DNA of 33,320 nucleotides from Oxalobacter sp. (GTDB taxonomy: Bacteria; Pseudomonadota; Gammaproteobacteria; Burkholderiales; Burkholderiaceae_D), in the NCBI GenBank assembly GCA_016291665.1, contig JAEEYE010000021.1:1-33320 (forward strand). Direction: 5' to 3'. Each line of letters begins with the position of its first letter. Within the stretch, counting starts at the first letter, position 1. Below are positions 1 through 8,566 of this stretch, in pieces. The position numbers and the translations under genes are program-made. The notes below the pieces were generated by a model. The model saw only the letters and a program-made list of their open reading frames with translations. It was not told where the DNA came from and made no database searches.

Positions 1-16
1 TAAAAACATCACTTTT

Positions 17-46
17 TTGTGAACAAAGCGGAATTTCAGTTAAAAT
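17..46 (+). promoter_or_regulatory. Candidate sigma-70 promoter for tig-clpP
   Basis: A -35-like TTGTGA at 17-22 (4 of 6 consensus bases) is followed after 18 bp by TAAAAT at 41-46 (5 of 6). This would start a transcript near position 53, about 140 nt before the tig start codon. The rest of 1-191 is AT-rich leader with no gene or strong hairpin that I can see. The call rests on motif match and position only. Confidence 0.4.
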
Positions 47-191
47 ATACGGCTCCATTATGGAAGAAGTCCTTTCACCTGGTATGGGCAAGTTATGTCC
101 AGCTTGGAAAGGATATTTTTGTTGTTAACGGATAGAAAACGGTCCTGAACGCAGATGGACTGGGTTCGGGATTAGATTATTGGAACTGATA

Positions 192-1505
192 ATGGCATAC
201 GCTGTAGAAAATCTGGAAAAGCTTAAAAGACGCATCACCGTCACCATTCCTCTTGAAGAACTGAATGCAGAAGTTCAAAAACGTTTGCGCGTCCGTGCTA
301 AAACGGCAAGGGCTGCGGGTTTCCGTCCTGGCAAAGTTCCGATGAAAATGGTCAGCCAGATGTATGGTGCGCAGATTAATGCTGATGTCATCAATGACAA
401 GGTCAACAAGGGATACGAAGAAGCTGTCGCTGAAAATAAACTGAGAATTGTTGGTATTGGTAGTATTGATGCCAAGAAGGACGATGTCCCAGAAGGCACG
501 TTGCAGTTCTATGTTTCCTTTGAGGTTTTCCCAGACGTTGAAATTGCTCCGCTGGCAGATTTGGAAGTTGAGAAGGCTTCTTGCGAAGTGAGCGATGCTG
601 ATGTTGAAAATACCATTAATATTCTGCGTCGCCGTGTTGCAGAATACGAAGAAAAACCAGCTGACGGTGTGGCCGAAGAAGGCGACCGTGTTACCGTTGA
701 CTACACTGGATTGATTGATGGCGCAGCTTTCGAAGGTGGTAAAGCAGATGGTATCGTTGTCATCTTGGGTGAAAAGCGTATGCTCCCAGAATTTGAAGGT
801 GCATTGGCTGGTATGAAGGTTGGTGAAACTAAGTCTTTTGACTTGCCATTCCCAGAAAACTACCACGGTAAAGATGTAGCAGGTAAGACGGCACAGTTCA
901 CTGTCACTGTACAGAAGATTGAACTGGCCAAACTGCCTGAATTGGATGACGAATTCTGCAAGAAGTTGGGTGTTGAAGAGGGCGGCGCAGAAAAACTACG
1001 CGAAGAAATCAAGAAGAACCTGTTAAGCGAAGTCAAAAAGCGTATTGGTGCTTTGAACAAGAGCCACGTATTTGAACAGTTCGTCAAAGCCAACCCATTT
1101 GATATTCCTCAGGCGTTGATTGAACAGGAAATCGATAGCCTGATTGACTATACCCGTGGTGATCTGGCAGCTCGTAATCCAGAACACAAGGACGATGAAC
1201 TACCACGCAGCATGTTTACCAAGCAGGCAGAAAACCGTGTCCGTTTGAGTCTTCTTTTAGGTGAACTCTTAAAAGACAATGTTTTGGCCGTTTCACAAGA
1301 AGAGCTCAAAGCACGTGCTGAAGAAATCGCTTCGACCTATCAGCAGCCTCAGATGGTTGTTGACTACTACATGAACGATACGACCCGTCGCCGTGAGCTT
1401 GAAAATATCCTGATGGATGAAAAAGCAGTCGAATACATCTACTCCAAGGCAAAAGTAACAGACAAGGCTTTGCCATTTGAAGAAGTCATCGTTCAGACGT
1501 ATTAA
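192..1505 (+). CDS. tig: Trigger factor (ribosome-bound chaperone / peptidyl-prolyl isomerase)
   Basis: Trigger factor docks at the ribosome exit tunnel and shields nascent chains. The 437-residue product matches the usual length (about 430). The N-terminal ribosome-binding domain carries the signature GFRPGKVP at residues 43-50. A central FKBP-like PPIase domain covers roughly residues 155-245, where VTVDYTG and the FEGG loop are visible, and a long helical C-terminal domain follows. I chose the ATG at 192 because its protein begins in register with family members; an in-frame TTG 12 nt upstream would add only four residues. clpP follows after 24 nt, the usual arrangement, so the two are probably co-transcribed. 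Nothing looks damaged. Confidence 0.97.
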   Translation: MAYAVENLEKLKRRITVTIPLEELNAEVQKRLRVRAKTARAAGFRPGKVPMKMVSQMYGAQINADVINDKVNKGYEEAVAENKLRIVGIGSIDAKKDDVPEGTLQFYVSFEVFPDVEIAPLADLEVEKASCEVSDADVENTINILRRRVAEYEEKPADGVAEEGDRVTVDYTGLIDGAAFEGGKADGIVVILGEKRMLPEFEGALAGMKVGETKSFDLPFPENYHGKDVAGKTAQFTVTVQKIELAKLPELDDEFCKKLGVEEGGAEKLREEIKKNLLSEVKKRIGALNKSHVFEQFVKANPFDIPQALIEQEIDSLIDYTRGDLAARNPEHKDDELPRSMFTKQAENRVRLSLLLGELLKDNVLAVSQEELKARAEEIASTYQQPQMVVDYYMNDTTRRRELENILMDEKAVEYIYSKAKVTDKALPFEEVIVQTY

Positions 1506-1529
1506 TCAGTAGGGTTGGGTGAGAAAAGG

Positions 1530-2132
1530 ATGACTGGCATAGCAGGACTCGGTATGGTTCCGATGGTCGTCGAGCAAAGCGGACGTGGTGAACGTGCGTA
1601 TGATATTTACTCACGTTTGCTGAAAGAACGTATTGTTTTTCTTGTTGGGCCTGTGACAGATGAAAGTGCCAACCTGATTGTGGCGCAGCTCCTTTTCTTG
1701 GAAAGTGAGAATCCGGATAAGGATATCTCGCTTTATATCAACTCCCCGGGCGGGTCTGTGACGGCTGGTATGGCGATTTACGATACTATGCAGTTCATCA
1801 AACCACAGGTCTCGACATTGTGTACCGGTCTGGCGGCTTCTATGGGCGCGTTTCTCTTGGCGGCCGGTGCGAAGGGCAAGCGCTTTTCATTGCCGAATTC
1901 GCGCATCATGATTCACCAACCCTCTGGTGGCGCACATGGTCAGGCAACTGACATCGAGATCCATGCCAAGGAGATCCTGTATCTTCGCCAACGGTTGAAC
2001 GCTATTTTGGCTAACAACACCGGTCGGACTTTGGAAGAAATTGCGCTGGATACGGAGCGCGATAATTTCATGTCGGCCGATGAAGCCAAAGTTTATGGCT
2101 TAATCGACGAGGTCTTGGTCAAGCGGGACTGA
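1530..2132 (+). CDS. clpP: ATP-dependent Clp protease proteolytic subunit
   Basis: ClpP forms the tetradecameric serine-peptidase chamber that works with ClpX (next gene) or ClpA in the cytoplasm. The 200-residue protein has the complete catalytic triad: Ser104 in ASMGAF, His129 in MIHQP and Asp178 in TERDNF, each shifted by seven from mature E. coli numbering, as expected if a short propeptide is present. The oligomerisation and substrate-groove segment NSPGG (71-75) is intact. The ATG at 1530 has a purine-rich GGTGAG six bases upstream. An in-frame TTG at 1515 would add five residues but lacks a better ribosome site. The gene lies between tig and clpX and is followed by a hairpin with a T run. 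Confidence 0.97.
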   Translation: MTGIAGLGMVPMVVEQSGRGERAYDIYSRLLKERIVFLVGPVTDESANLIVAQLLFLESENPDKDISLYINSPGGSVTAGMAIYDTMQFIKPQVSTLCTGLAASMGAFLLAAGAKGKRFSLPNSRIMIHQPSGGAHGQATDIEIHAKEILYLRQRLNAILANNTGRTLEEIALDTERDNFMSADEAKVYGLIDEVLVKRD

Positions 2133-2154
2133 GAATCCCGGGAAAACATTCCTT

Positions 2155-2186
2155 AAAGCCTGGGCGTTCCTGTTCGGGCTTTTTTT
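2155..2186 (+). terminator. Intrinsic terminator or attenuator between clpP and clpX
   Basis: AAAGCCTG at 2155-2162 pairs with CGGGCTTT at 2175-2182 (8 bp with one G-U pair, 12-nt loop), and the T run continues to 2186. It starts 22 nt after the clpP stop and ends 32 nt before clpX. Because clpX has no obvious sigma-70 promoter of its own in the gap, partial read-through is likely; this is inference. Confidence 0.65.
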
Positions 2187-2218
2187 AATTTGACATTCAC
2201 GGTAAGGATAATATTGCC

Positions 2219-3463
2219 ATGCCAGGAAATACGCCTCACTGCTCTTTTTGCGGGAAAGCCAAAAACGAAGTTAAGAATCTTATTGCAGGGGAGTCTGCTT
2301 ATATCTGTGATGAATGTGTTGCGATGTGCGACCGCATCATGGCAGGGGAGACTCCTGCTGAACCGGATGAGACGACATCTGATGTGCCCAAGGAATCGGT
2401 ACGGCTCCCGACACCGCGCGAAATCTGTTCGCTCTTAGATCAGTATGTAATCGGGCAGGAACAGGCCAAGAAAGTGCTTTCCGTTGCGGTCTACAACCAT
2501 TACAAGCGGTTGCGTTTTTTTGGGGGTAAAGAAGAAACCGATGGTGTCGAACTGGCTAAAAGTAACATCCTTTTAGTGGGACCCACAGGGTCTGGTAAGA
2601 CACTTTTGGCACAGACCCTGGCGCGTATGCTCGATGTTCCTTTTACGATTGCCGATGCGACCACATTGACGGAAGCGGGGTATGTGGGCGAGGACGTTGA
2701 GAACATCATCCAGAAGCTGTTGCAGAACTGCAATTACGATTCAGAAAAAGCAGAGCGGGGGATTGTTTACCTGGATGAGATCGACAAGATTTCCCGCAAG
2801 AACGACAACCCGTCGATTACCCGTGATGTCTCAGGTGAAGGCGTACAGCAGGCGCTTCTGAAACTCATTGAAGGGACGGTGGCCTCTGTTCCACCACAGG
2901 GTGGCCGTAAGCATCCAGGACAGGATTATATTCAGGTCAATACGTCGAACATCATGTTTATTTGCGGCGGTGCATTTGATGGGTTGGCTCGGATTGTCCA
3001 GCAGCGCACCGAAAAAGGGGGAATCGGTTTTTCAGCTGCTGTCCACAGCAAGGAAGAGTTCAACGAAAGCCTGTTGATGGAAGAGGTCGAACCGGAAGAC
3101 CTCGTGAAATTTGGCCTGATTCCCGAATTGATTGGTCGCCTGCCGGTAGTTGCAGTGCTCCATAACTTGGATGAAGCTGCTTTGGTTGACATCCTGGTGA
3201 AACCGAAAAATGCGCTGGTGAAACAGTATGCAAAGCTTTTGGAAATGGAAGGGGCAACGCTTGAAGTGACGGATGGCGCTCTGAAGGCTGTAGCGGCTAA
3301 AGCCATTAAGCGTAAGACTGGTGCCCGGGGTTTGCGCTCCATCATGGAAAACCTGTTGTTGGATGTGATGTATAACCTGCCTAGCGAAAAAGGCGTTAAG
3401 CACGTTGTCATTGATACGGATACGGTCACTAAGGGTGCGCCCCCACGCTTGGTACGTGAATAA
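2219..3463 (+). CDS. clpX: ATP-dependent Clp protease ATP-binding subunit ClpX
   Basis: ClpX is the hexameric AAA+ unfoldase that recognises tagged substrates and threads them into ClpP. The 414-residue protein has the N-terminal zinc-binding domain with Cys8, Cys11, Cys30 and Cys33. Walker A GPTGSGKT lies at 121-128, the pore loop GYVG at 154-157, Walker B IVYLDE at 182-187 and the RKH motif at 230-232. The IGF tripeptide that docks on ClpP is at 269-271. All functional elements are present, so a working ClpXP pair is encoded. The ATG at 2219 follows an AAGGA stretch about 11 nt upstream and gives the standard N-terminus ending in the Cys4 finger. Confidence 0.98.
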   Translation: MPGNTPHCSFCGKAKNEVKNLIAGESAYICDECVAMCDRIMAGETPAEPDETTSDVPKESVRLPTPREICSLLDQYVIGQEQAKKVLSVAVYNHYKRLRFFGGKEETDGVELAKSNILLVGPTGSGKTLLAQTLARMLDVPFTIADATTLTEAGYVGEDVENIIQKLLQNCNYDSEKAERGIVYLDEIDKISRKNDNPSITRDVSGEGVQQALLKLIEGTVASVPPQGGRKHPGQDYIQVNTSNIMFICGGAFDGLARIVQQRTEKGGIGFSAAVHSKEEFNESLLMEEVEPEDLVKFGLIPELIGRLPVVAVLHNLDEAALVDILVKPKNALVKQYAKLLEMEGATLEVTDGALKAVAAKAIKRKTGARGLRSIMENLLLDVMYNLPSEKGVKHVVIDTDTVTKGAPPRLVRE

Positions 3464-3489
3464 GTCCATTTTTTGGGGTCACATTGGCT

Positions 3490-3517
3490 CTTGTAAAACG
3501 GAAGATTGCCCCAATAT
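3490..3517 (+). promoter_or_regulatory. Possible heat-shock (sigma-32) promoter for lon
   Basis: CTTGTAA at 3490-3496 resembles the sigma-32 -35 element CTTGAAA. After 12 nt comes CCCCAATAT at 3509-3517, close to the -10 element CCCCATNT but with one extra A. It lies in the 86-bp clpX-lon gap, about 33 nt before the lon start. lon is a classic sigma-32 target, which makes the match plausible, but it is imperfect and untested. Confidence 0.35.
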
Positions 3518-3549
3518 CAGATGGACGAATGAATTTTAAGGAAAACGAA

Positions 3550-5952
3550 ATGACTACGACTGAATTACAGCAGACAAGATTGCCTCTTTTGCCGTTGCGC
3601 GATGTGGTGGTCTTCCCGCATATGGTCATTCCGCTTTTTGTCGGAAGGGTTAAGTCTATCCGTGCGCTGGAAAAAGCCATGGAAAGTGACAAACTCCTGA
3701 TGCTTTCTGCCCAAAAGACAGCATCAAAAGATGACCCCGCGATTGAAGATATTTATGAAATTGGTTGCCAGGCGAACCTTTTGCAGATGTTGAGGCTCCC
3801 GGACGGGACGGTCAAAGTGCTTGTTGAAGGTGTGCGCCGTGCCCGTATCAAGGCCGTTGTCCCAGAAGGGGATTGCTTGTATGCAGATATCGAACCACAG
3901 GCATCAATCAGTACGTCTACGCCTGAAATGGAAGCGTTAAAGCGTGCAGTGGTTGAACAGTTCGATCAGTATGTCCAGCTTAACAAAAAGATTCCGAAGG
4001 AAGTTGTTGCGTCCTTAGCATCAATTGATGATCACGGGCGTTTTGCCGATTCGGTAGCCGCACACCTGCCATTAAAACTCGAGCAGAAGCAGCAGATTTT
4101 AGAGACAAGCAATGTGGCTGACCGTTTGGAAAACTTATTGGAGCAGGTCGAAAAAGAACTGGACATCATCCAGGTAGAAAAGCGTATCCATGGGCGAGTC
4201 AAACGCCAGATGGAAAAGTCGCAACGTGAATACTACTTGAATGAGCAGGTCAAGGCTATCCAGAAGGAATTAGGCGAAAGTGAGGATGGCAACGACTTCG
4301 AAGAGCTTGAAAAGAAAATCAAAGCGGCCAAGATGTCCAAAGAAGGCCATGAAAAAGCGATGGCCGAATTGAAAAAGTTGAAGAACATGCCACCGATGTC
4401 GGCTGAGGCGACGGTTGTCAGGAATTATATCGACACCTTGGTCAGCTTGCCATGGCGTAAGAAATCGAAGGTCAGTAATGACTTGGCCAAGGCTGAAAAA
4501 GTCTTGGAAGATGATCACTATGGCTTGGAAAAGGTCAAGGAACGTATCTTGGAATACCTGGCTGTCCAGCAGCGTGTTGACCGCGTTAAGGCGCCGATTC
4601 TCTGTTTCGTCGGACCTCCCGGGGTTGGTAAGACATCTTTAGGGCAGTCGATTGCGCGTGCAACGAACCGCAAGTATGTCCGCATGGCTTTAGGGGGGAT
4701 GCGTGATGAAGCGGAAATCCGTGGGCACCGCCGTACCTATATTGGGTCAATGCCTGGCAAGATTTTGCAGAGCTTAGCGAAAGTGGGGGTCAGGAACCCG
4801 CTCTTCCTCTTGGACGAAGTGGATAAGATTGGTGCGGACTTTCGGGGAGATCCTGCTGCAGCGCTCTTGGAAGTGTTGGATCCTGAACAGAACCATGCGT
4901 TCTCTGACCATTATGTCGAGGTGGATTTTGATTTGTCGGATGTGATGTTTATTGCCACATCGAATTCCTACAACATTCCACCAGCATTGTTGGACAGGAT
5001 GGAAGTCATTAATCTGTCGAGTTACACCGAAGATGAGAAGACCAACATTGCATTGCGTTACCTGTTGCCGAAGCAGATGGATCGTAATGGTCTGAAAGAA
5101 AAGGAATTGACAGTTACTGAACCAGCCATCCGTGACATTATCCGTTATTACACTCGTGAAGCAGGTGTGCGTGCATTGGAACGTGAAATATCAAAAATCT
5201 GCCGTAAGGTGGTTAAGACCTTGCTGAAGGAAAAGAGCACTGGGCAGGTGGAAGTTACACCTGATACGCTGGAGAAATACTTGGGTGTTCGCCAGTTTGA
5301 CTTTGGCGTAGCAGAAAAAGAAAACCGTGTTGGTGAAGTGACCGGTCTTGCGTGGACGGAAGTTGGCGGTGAGCTTTTAAGTATTGAAGCCGTCACTGTT
5401 CCTGGTAAAGGCAATATCTTGCGCACAGGGACGCTTGGCGATGTGATGAAAGAGTCTATCGAAGCAGCCCGTACGGTGGTTAGGAGCCGGGCAGCCCGCT
5501 TGGGGATTAAGGATGAGGCCTTTGAGAAGAAGGATATCCATATCCATGTACCAGAAGGGGCAACGCCAAAAGACGGTCCTTCTGCTGGTATTTCGATGAC
5601 CACGGCTTTGGTTTCGAGCTTTACTGGTATTCCGGTTAAGGCTGATGTGGCGATGACTGGTGAAATTACCTTGCGCGGAGAAGTTTTGCCGATTGGCGGG
5701 CTCAAAGAAAAACTTCTGGCAGCTTTACGCGGTGGGATTAAGAAAGTTATTATCCCGCAACAGAATGTTAAGGATTTGGCTGAGATTCCAGACAATGTGA
5801 AAAACAACTTGGAAATCATCCCCGTCAAGTGGATTGATACGGTGCTTGAAATTGCCTTAGAGCGGATGCCTGAAGCTGTGGAAGAGCAATCCGTTGTGGT
5901 GGCGCAGCCACCGAAGAAGGAAACGGAAAACGCACCCGTAGCGACACACTAA
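3550..5952 (+). CDS. lon: Lon protease (ATP-dependent, La)
   Basis: Lon is a cytoplasmic homo-oligomeric protease that degrades misfolded and short-lived regulatory proteins. The 800-residue product starts with the LON substrate-binding domain (LPLLPLRDVVVFPHMVIPLFVGR) and continues with a coiled-coil stretch. An AAA+ module follows, with Walker A GPPGVGKT at 355-362 and Walker B LFLLDE. The C-terminal peptidase has the Ser-Lys dyad Ser678 (DGPSAG) and Lys721 (GGLKEKLL), each one position from E. coli numbering. I chose the ATG at 3550 because AAGGA sits seven bases upstream; earlier in-frame starts lack this. A Pro/Glu/Lys-rich tail of about 20 residues closes the protein. It may be transcribed both from clpX and from its own promoter. 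Confidence 0.97.
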   Translation: MTTTELQQTRLPLLPLRDVVVFPHMVIPLFVGRVKSIRALEKAMESDKLLMLSAQKTASKDDPAIEDIYEIGCQANLLQMLRLPDGTVKVLVEGVRRARIKAVVPEGDCLYADIEPQASISTSTPEMEALKRAVVEQFDQYVQLNKKIPKEVVASLASIDDHGRFADSVAAHLPLKLEQKQQILETSNVADRLENLLEQVEKELDIIQVEKRIHGRVKRQMEKSQREYYLNEQVKAIQKELGESEDGNDFEELEKKIKAAKMSKEGHEKAMAELKKLKNMPPMSAEATVVRNYIDTLVSLPWRKKSKVSNDLAKAEKVLEDDHYGLEKVKERILEYLAVQQRVDRVKAPILCFVGPPGVGKTSLGQSIARATNRKYVRMALGGMRDEAEIRGHRRTYIGSMPGKILQSLAKVGVRNPLFLLDEVDKIGADFRGDPAAALLEVLDPEQNHAFSDHYVEVDFDLSDVMFIATSNSYNIPPALLDRMEVINLSSYTEDEKTNIALRYLLPKQMDRNGLKEKELTVTEPAIRDIIRYYTREAGVRALEREISKICRKVVKTLLKEKSTGQVEVTPDTLEKYLGVRQFDFGVAEKENRVGEVTGLAWTEVGGELLSIEAVTVPGKGNILRTGTLGDVMKESIEAARTVVRSRAARLGIKDEAFEKKDIHIHVPEGATPKDGPSAGISMTTALVSSFTGIPVKADVAMTGEITLRGEVLPIGGLKEKLLAALRGGIKKVIIPQQNVKDLAEIPDNVKNNLEIIPVKWIDTVLEIALERMPEAVEEQSVVVAQPPKKETENAPVATH

Positions 5953-5969
5953 GTTGAGGGTGTTTTAAG

Positions 5970-6009
5970 GGCTGGATGGTTGTTGAAGCTATCCAGCCTT
6001 TTGTTTTTT
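5970..6009 (+). terminator. Rho-independent terminator of lon
   Basis: A perfect 8-bp stem, GGCTGGAT at 5970-5977 and ATCCAGCC at 5991-5998 with a 13-nt loop, is followed by a T-rich tail to 6009. The T tail lies on the + side only, so it acts for lon. The convergent neighbour gene ends exactly at its 3' edge. Confidence 0.85.
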
Positions 6010-7523
6010 CAGCGGTAAATCAGTGCGTTCAAGGCTTCCCGGGCGGCAGGGGCAATTTCGCTGGCGGTCAACCCTGTATAACCCTTTAAGCGTTTTACGA
6101 GGATGTCTGCAGCCTGACCGTGCAGGTAAACGCCACCACAGGCCGCTTCAAATGGGCGCCAGCCTTGTGCCAGGAAAGAAACAATCATTCCGGTTAAGAC
6201 GTCGCCGCTGCCAGCCGTCGCTAAAGCGGGGTTACCAGTTGGATTGATGGCAAAATGCCCATCGGGTGAACAGATAATGGTTCCAGATCCTTTTAAGACG
6301 GCCGTGACATTAAATTGGGTAGCAAGCTTCATGGTGGACTTCATCCGGTCAGCTTGGATGGTTGCCGTGTTTGTTTCCAAAAGACGGGCGGCTTCTAATG
6401 GATGTGGTGTGATAACAGCAGGCGCTTTGCGGTAGAGTAAGAGCTGTTTTAAAGTTGGGTTTGCGGCAATCAAGTTCAATGCATCGGCGTCAATGACTAG
6501 CGGCAGGGTGGTGGATAACGTTTTCTGCAGTGCTTCATAAGCCACGTGTGATTGTCCTAATCCAGGGCCTATGGCTAAGGCAGAGCAATTAGGGTGTGGA
6601 CGGTGCGCCTGGCGGACCATGACTTCAGGACAGACTGGGTCGATTGCAGGGGCATCTTTAATGTAGATAGCATACGAAAAACCGGATCCCATCATTAAGG
6701 CCGTGCGTGATGCGAGTGTTAAAGCACCGCCCATCCCGAGATCTCCGCCGATGATACCGACGCGTCCATAAGTGCCTTTGTGGGAGTCGTGTTCCCTAGG
6801 CACTAAGAAAGCTTGGAAAAGATCTGGATGGTTTAAGAAACAGCCCGATGGGATGAAGTGTTTCTTTTCAACAGCAAGGTCGGCTACGGTCACAATGCCG
6901 GCATAATCCCTGCCTTTGGCAGTATGAAGGCCTGGCTTGTCACCTATAAACGTGATGGTGTGGGTGGCTTTAATAGCGGTGCCTTCATCGCCTACAATGG
7001 TGCCGGTGTCCGCATTGAGACCGCTGGGGACGTCCAGTGCCAAGATTGGGCAGCCTAGGTTGTTAACAGTAAGTACCAATTCTTTTAAGTTGCCTTTGAT
7101 TCCTTCGTTGAGCCCAATACCGAAGATGCCATCGATGGCTAATGTCCAGCGACTTTTGGCGATGCGCTCGATGGATTCAGTAAGCGATAAGGCGTTTTCC
7201 CATTTAGCACGGCTTTTTGCAGCCTTTTTCATTGCAAGCGAGGTTTCTTCTGTAGGATTGGCTCGTTTTAACACCATCAAGATGGTGACATCATGCCCAC
7301 TGTTGGCGAGATTTGCTGCAGTTTCCAAGGCGTCACCGCCGTTATTGCCAGGACCCGCCAGAACTAGGACGCGTCCTTTAGGAGAACCTGCCCGGTTGAT
7401 GATGGTATGTGCTGTCGTAGCAGCAGCAGCGCCTGCCCGTTGCATCAATGTGCCGACTGGAAGGGACGCAAGGGCAGATTTTTCTATGATGCGGATGGCG
7501 TTGACTGGGTAGAGTGCGTTCAT
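6009..7523 (-). CDS. nnr: Bifunctional NAD(P)H-hydrate epimerase / ADP-dependent dehydratase
   Basis: This enzyme repairs hydrated NADH and NADPH: the N-terminal domain interconverts the epimers and the C-terminal domain dehydrates the S form with ADP or ATP. The 504-residue protein has the YjeF N-terminal fold with GPGNNGGD at 57-64 and the LDVPSGLNADTG signature. A C-terminal ribokinase-like domain starts near residue 230, with GPGLGQ and the catalytic GSGD at 438-441 (Asp441). The fusion of both activities is the usual bacterial form. It is transcribed against both neighbours, so it is probably its own unit. The start at 7523 is the natural family start, although no strong ribosome-binding site is visible. 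Confidence 0.92.
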   Translation of the reverse strand: MNALYPVNAIRIIEKSALASLPVGTLMQRAGAAAATTAHTIINRAGSPKGRVLVLAGPGNNGGDALETAANLANSGHDVTILMVLKRANPTEETSLAMKKAAKSRAKWENALSLTESIERIAKSRWTLAIDGIFGIGLNEGIKGNLKELVLTVNNLGCPILALDVPSGLNADTGTIVGDEGTAIKATHTITFIGDKPGLHTAKGRDYAGIVTVADLAVEKKHFIPSGCFLNHPDLFQAFLVPREHDSHKGTYGRVGIIGGDLGMGGALTLASRTALMMGSGFSYAIYIKDAPAIDPVCPEVMVRQAHRPHPNCSALAIGPGLGQSHVAYEALQKTLSTTLPLVIDADALNLIAANPTLKQLLLYRKAPAVITPHPLEAARLLETNTATIQADRMKSTMKLATQFNVTAVLKGSGTIICSPDGHFAINPTGNPALATAGSGDVLTGMIVSFLAQGWRPFEAACGGVYLHGQAADILVKRLKGYTGLTASEIAPAAREALNALIYR

Positions 7524-7633
7524 GATGTCTGGCTGTTGGGTGCGGTTTTATGGTTTTAGGTGAGACTGTCGCATCTGACGCACTTTTGCATTAAATTTGC
7601 CTTTCTTTGCTGATGTGCGCCGTACTTTTCCAG

Positions 7634-7639
7634 TATAAT
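7634..7639 (+). promoter_or_regulatory. -10 element of the rpsB-tsf promoter
   Basis: A perfect TATAAT lies at 7634-7639. No good -35 hexamer is found 16-18 bp upstream (the nearest, TTGCTG at 7607-7612, is 21 bp away). Transcription from here would begin near 7646 and give a leader of about 115 nt before rpsB. Confidence 0.5.
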
Positions 7640-7689
7640 GCCATGTTCTTGAAATTATTCAAGGCATTCTTTTTTAACATGAAAATCGC

Positions 7690-7755
7690 GAATCCCACCT
7701 GAAAAAGGGTGCCCTTTAAGGGTTCTTGGGTGGATTCAAGACCTTAACCCTGGAG
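7690..7755 (+). promoter_or_regulatory. Structured rpsB leader, candidate S2 autoregulatory element with pseudoknot
   Basis: Three pairings can be read directly. GAATCC (7690-7695) and ACCTG (7697-7701) can pair with TGGGTGGATTC around 7726-7736. AAAGG (7704-7708) and CCTTT (7713-7717) form a small hairpin. AGGGTTCTTG (7719-7728) pairs with CAAG (7737-7740) and AACCCT (7746-7751), with the loop GGTGGATT at 7729-7736. That loop is the same segment the first pairing needs, so the structures either exclude each other or form a pseudoknot. The last paired base falls at the ribosome-binding GGAG (7752-7755). S2 is known to repress rpsB-tsf in gammaproteobacteria through a leader; that this leader does the same is inference. 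Confidence 0.5.
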
Positions 7756-7761
7756 AACATT

Positions 7762-8490
7762 ATGTCCGTAACCATGCGTGAAATGCTCGAAGCCGGTGTC
7801 CATTTCGGTCACCAGACCCGCTTCTGGAACCCAAAGATGGCTCCTTACATCTTTGGCCATCGTAACAAAATCCACATCGTCAACTTGGAAAAGACTTTGG
7901 TGATGTACAACGAAGCGATGGACTACATCCGTCAGTTGGCTGCTAACCGTGGCACCATCTTGATGGTCGGTACCAAGAGACAGGCACGTGACATTATCGC
8001 TGCTGAAGCACAGCGTGCTGGTATGCCTTACGTTGATCAGCGCTGGCTGGGTGGTATGTTGACCAACTTTAAAACCATCCGTACGTCCATCAAGCGCCTG
8101 AAAGACATGGAAGCTGCTATTGAAGACGGTACCGTTGATAAGATGAGCAAGAAGGAAGGCCTCCTCTTCCAGCGTGAAGTTGCTAAGCTTCAGAAAGCTA
8201 TTGGCGGTATCAAAGATATGGGTGGTCTGCCTGATGCACTCTTTGTTGTTGATGTCGGTTACCACAAGGGGGCTGTGACCGAAGCAATCAAGCTGGGTAT
8301 TCCAGTCGTTGGCGTTGTTGATACCAACCACTCCCCAGACGGCATTGACTACGTTATCCCTGGTAACGACGACTCTTCCAAAGCCATCCAGCTCTACGCA
8401 CGTGGTGTTGCAGATGCAGTTTTGGAAGGCCGTGCAAACGCACTGCAGGAAGTTGTTGAAGCCGCTAAAGAAGGTGAAGACGCTCAGTAA
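7762..8490 (+). CDS. rpsB: 30S ribosomal protein S2
   Basis: S2 is a small-subunit protein needed for S1 binding and initiation. The 242-residue product agrees with E. coli S2 (241) and opens with the family sequence [22 protein letters not shown] from residue 5. Further on are the conserved [22 protein letters not shown] and [26 protein letters not shown] segments. The ATG at 7762 is preceded by GGAG six bases upstream; an earlier in-frame start 36 nt upstream would translate part of the structured leader and is rejected. tsf follows after 76 nt, the usual rpsB-tsf unit. Confidence 0.98.
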   Translation: MSVTMREMLEAGVHFGHQTRFWNPKMAPYIFGHRNKIHIVNLEKTLVMYNEAMDYIRQLAANRGTILMVGTKRQARDIIAAEAQRAGMPYVDQRWLGGMLTNFKTIRTSIKRLKDMEAAIEDGTVDKMSKKEGLLFQREVAKLQKAIGGIKDMGGLPDALFVVDVGYHKGAVTEAIKLGIPVVGVVDTNHSPDGIDYVIPGNDDSSKAIQLYARGVADAVLEGRANALQEVVEAAKEGEDAQ

Positions 8491-8499
8491 TAGGCAATT

Positions 8500-8528
8500 G
8501 CGGACAGTCGGTACAGGCTGTCCGCTTT
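8500..8528 (+). terminator. Intercistronic hairpin (attenuator) between rpsB and tsf
   Basis: GCGGACAG at 8500-8507 and CTGTCCGC at 8518-8525 form a perfect 8-bp GC-rich stem with a 10-nt loop, followed only by TTT. The weak T tail suggests partial termination or RNA processing rather than a full stop. A second small hairpin, GGGG (8537-8540) with CCCC (8546-8549), lies just before the tsf ribosome-binding site AAGGAG (8555-8560). Confidence 0.5.
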
Positions 8529-8566
8529 CAGAACATGGGGGATTTCCCCGTATTAAGGAGAAATAG

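Noticed and set aside
177-866. Long minus-strand reading frame opposite tig
   Set aside because: It lies antisense to an unmistakable trigger factor and its translation resembles no known protein.
2190-2195. Perfect TTGACA before clpX as a -35 box
   Set aside because: The only -10-like sequences (GATAAT, TAATAT) lie 11-13 bp downstream, too close for sigma-70; they overlap the ribosome-binding area.
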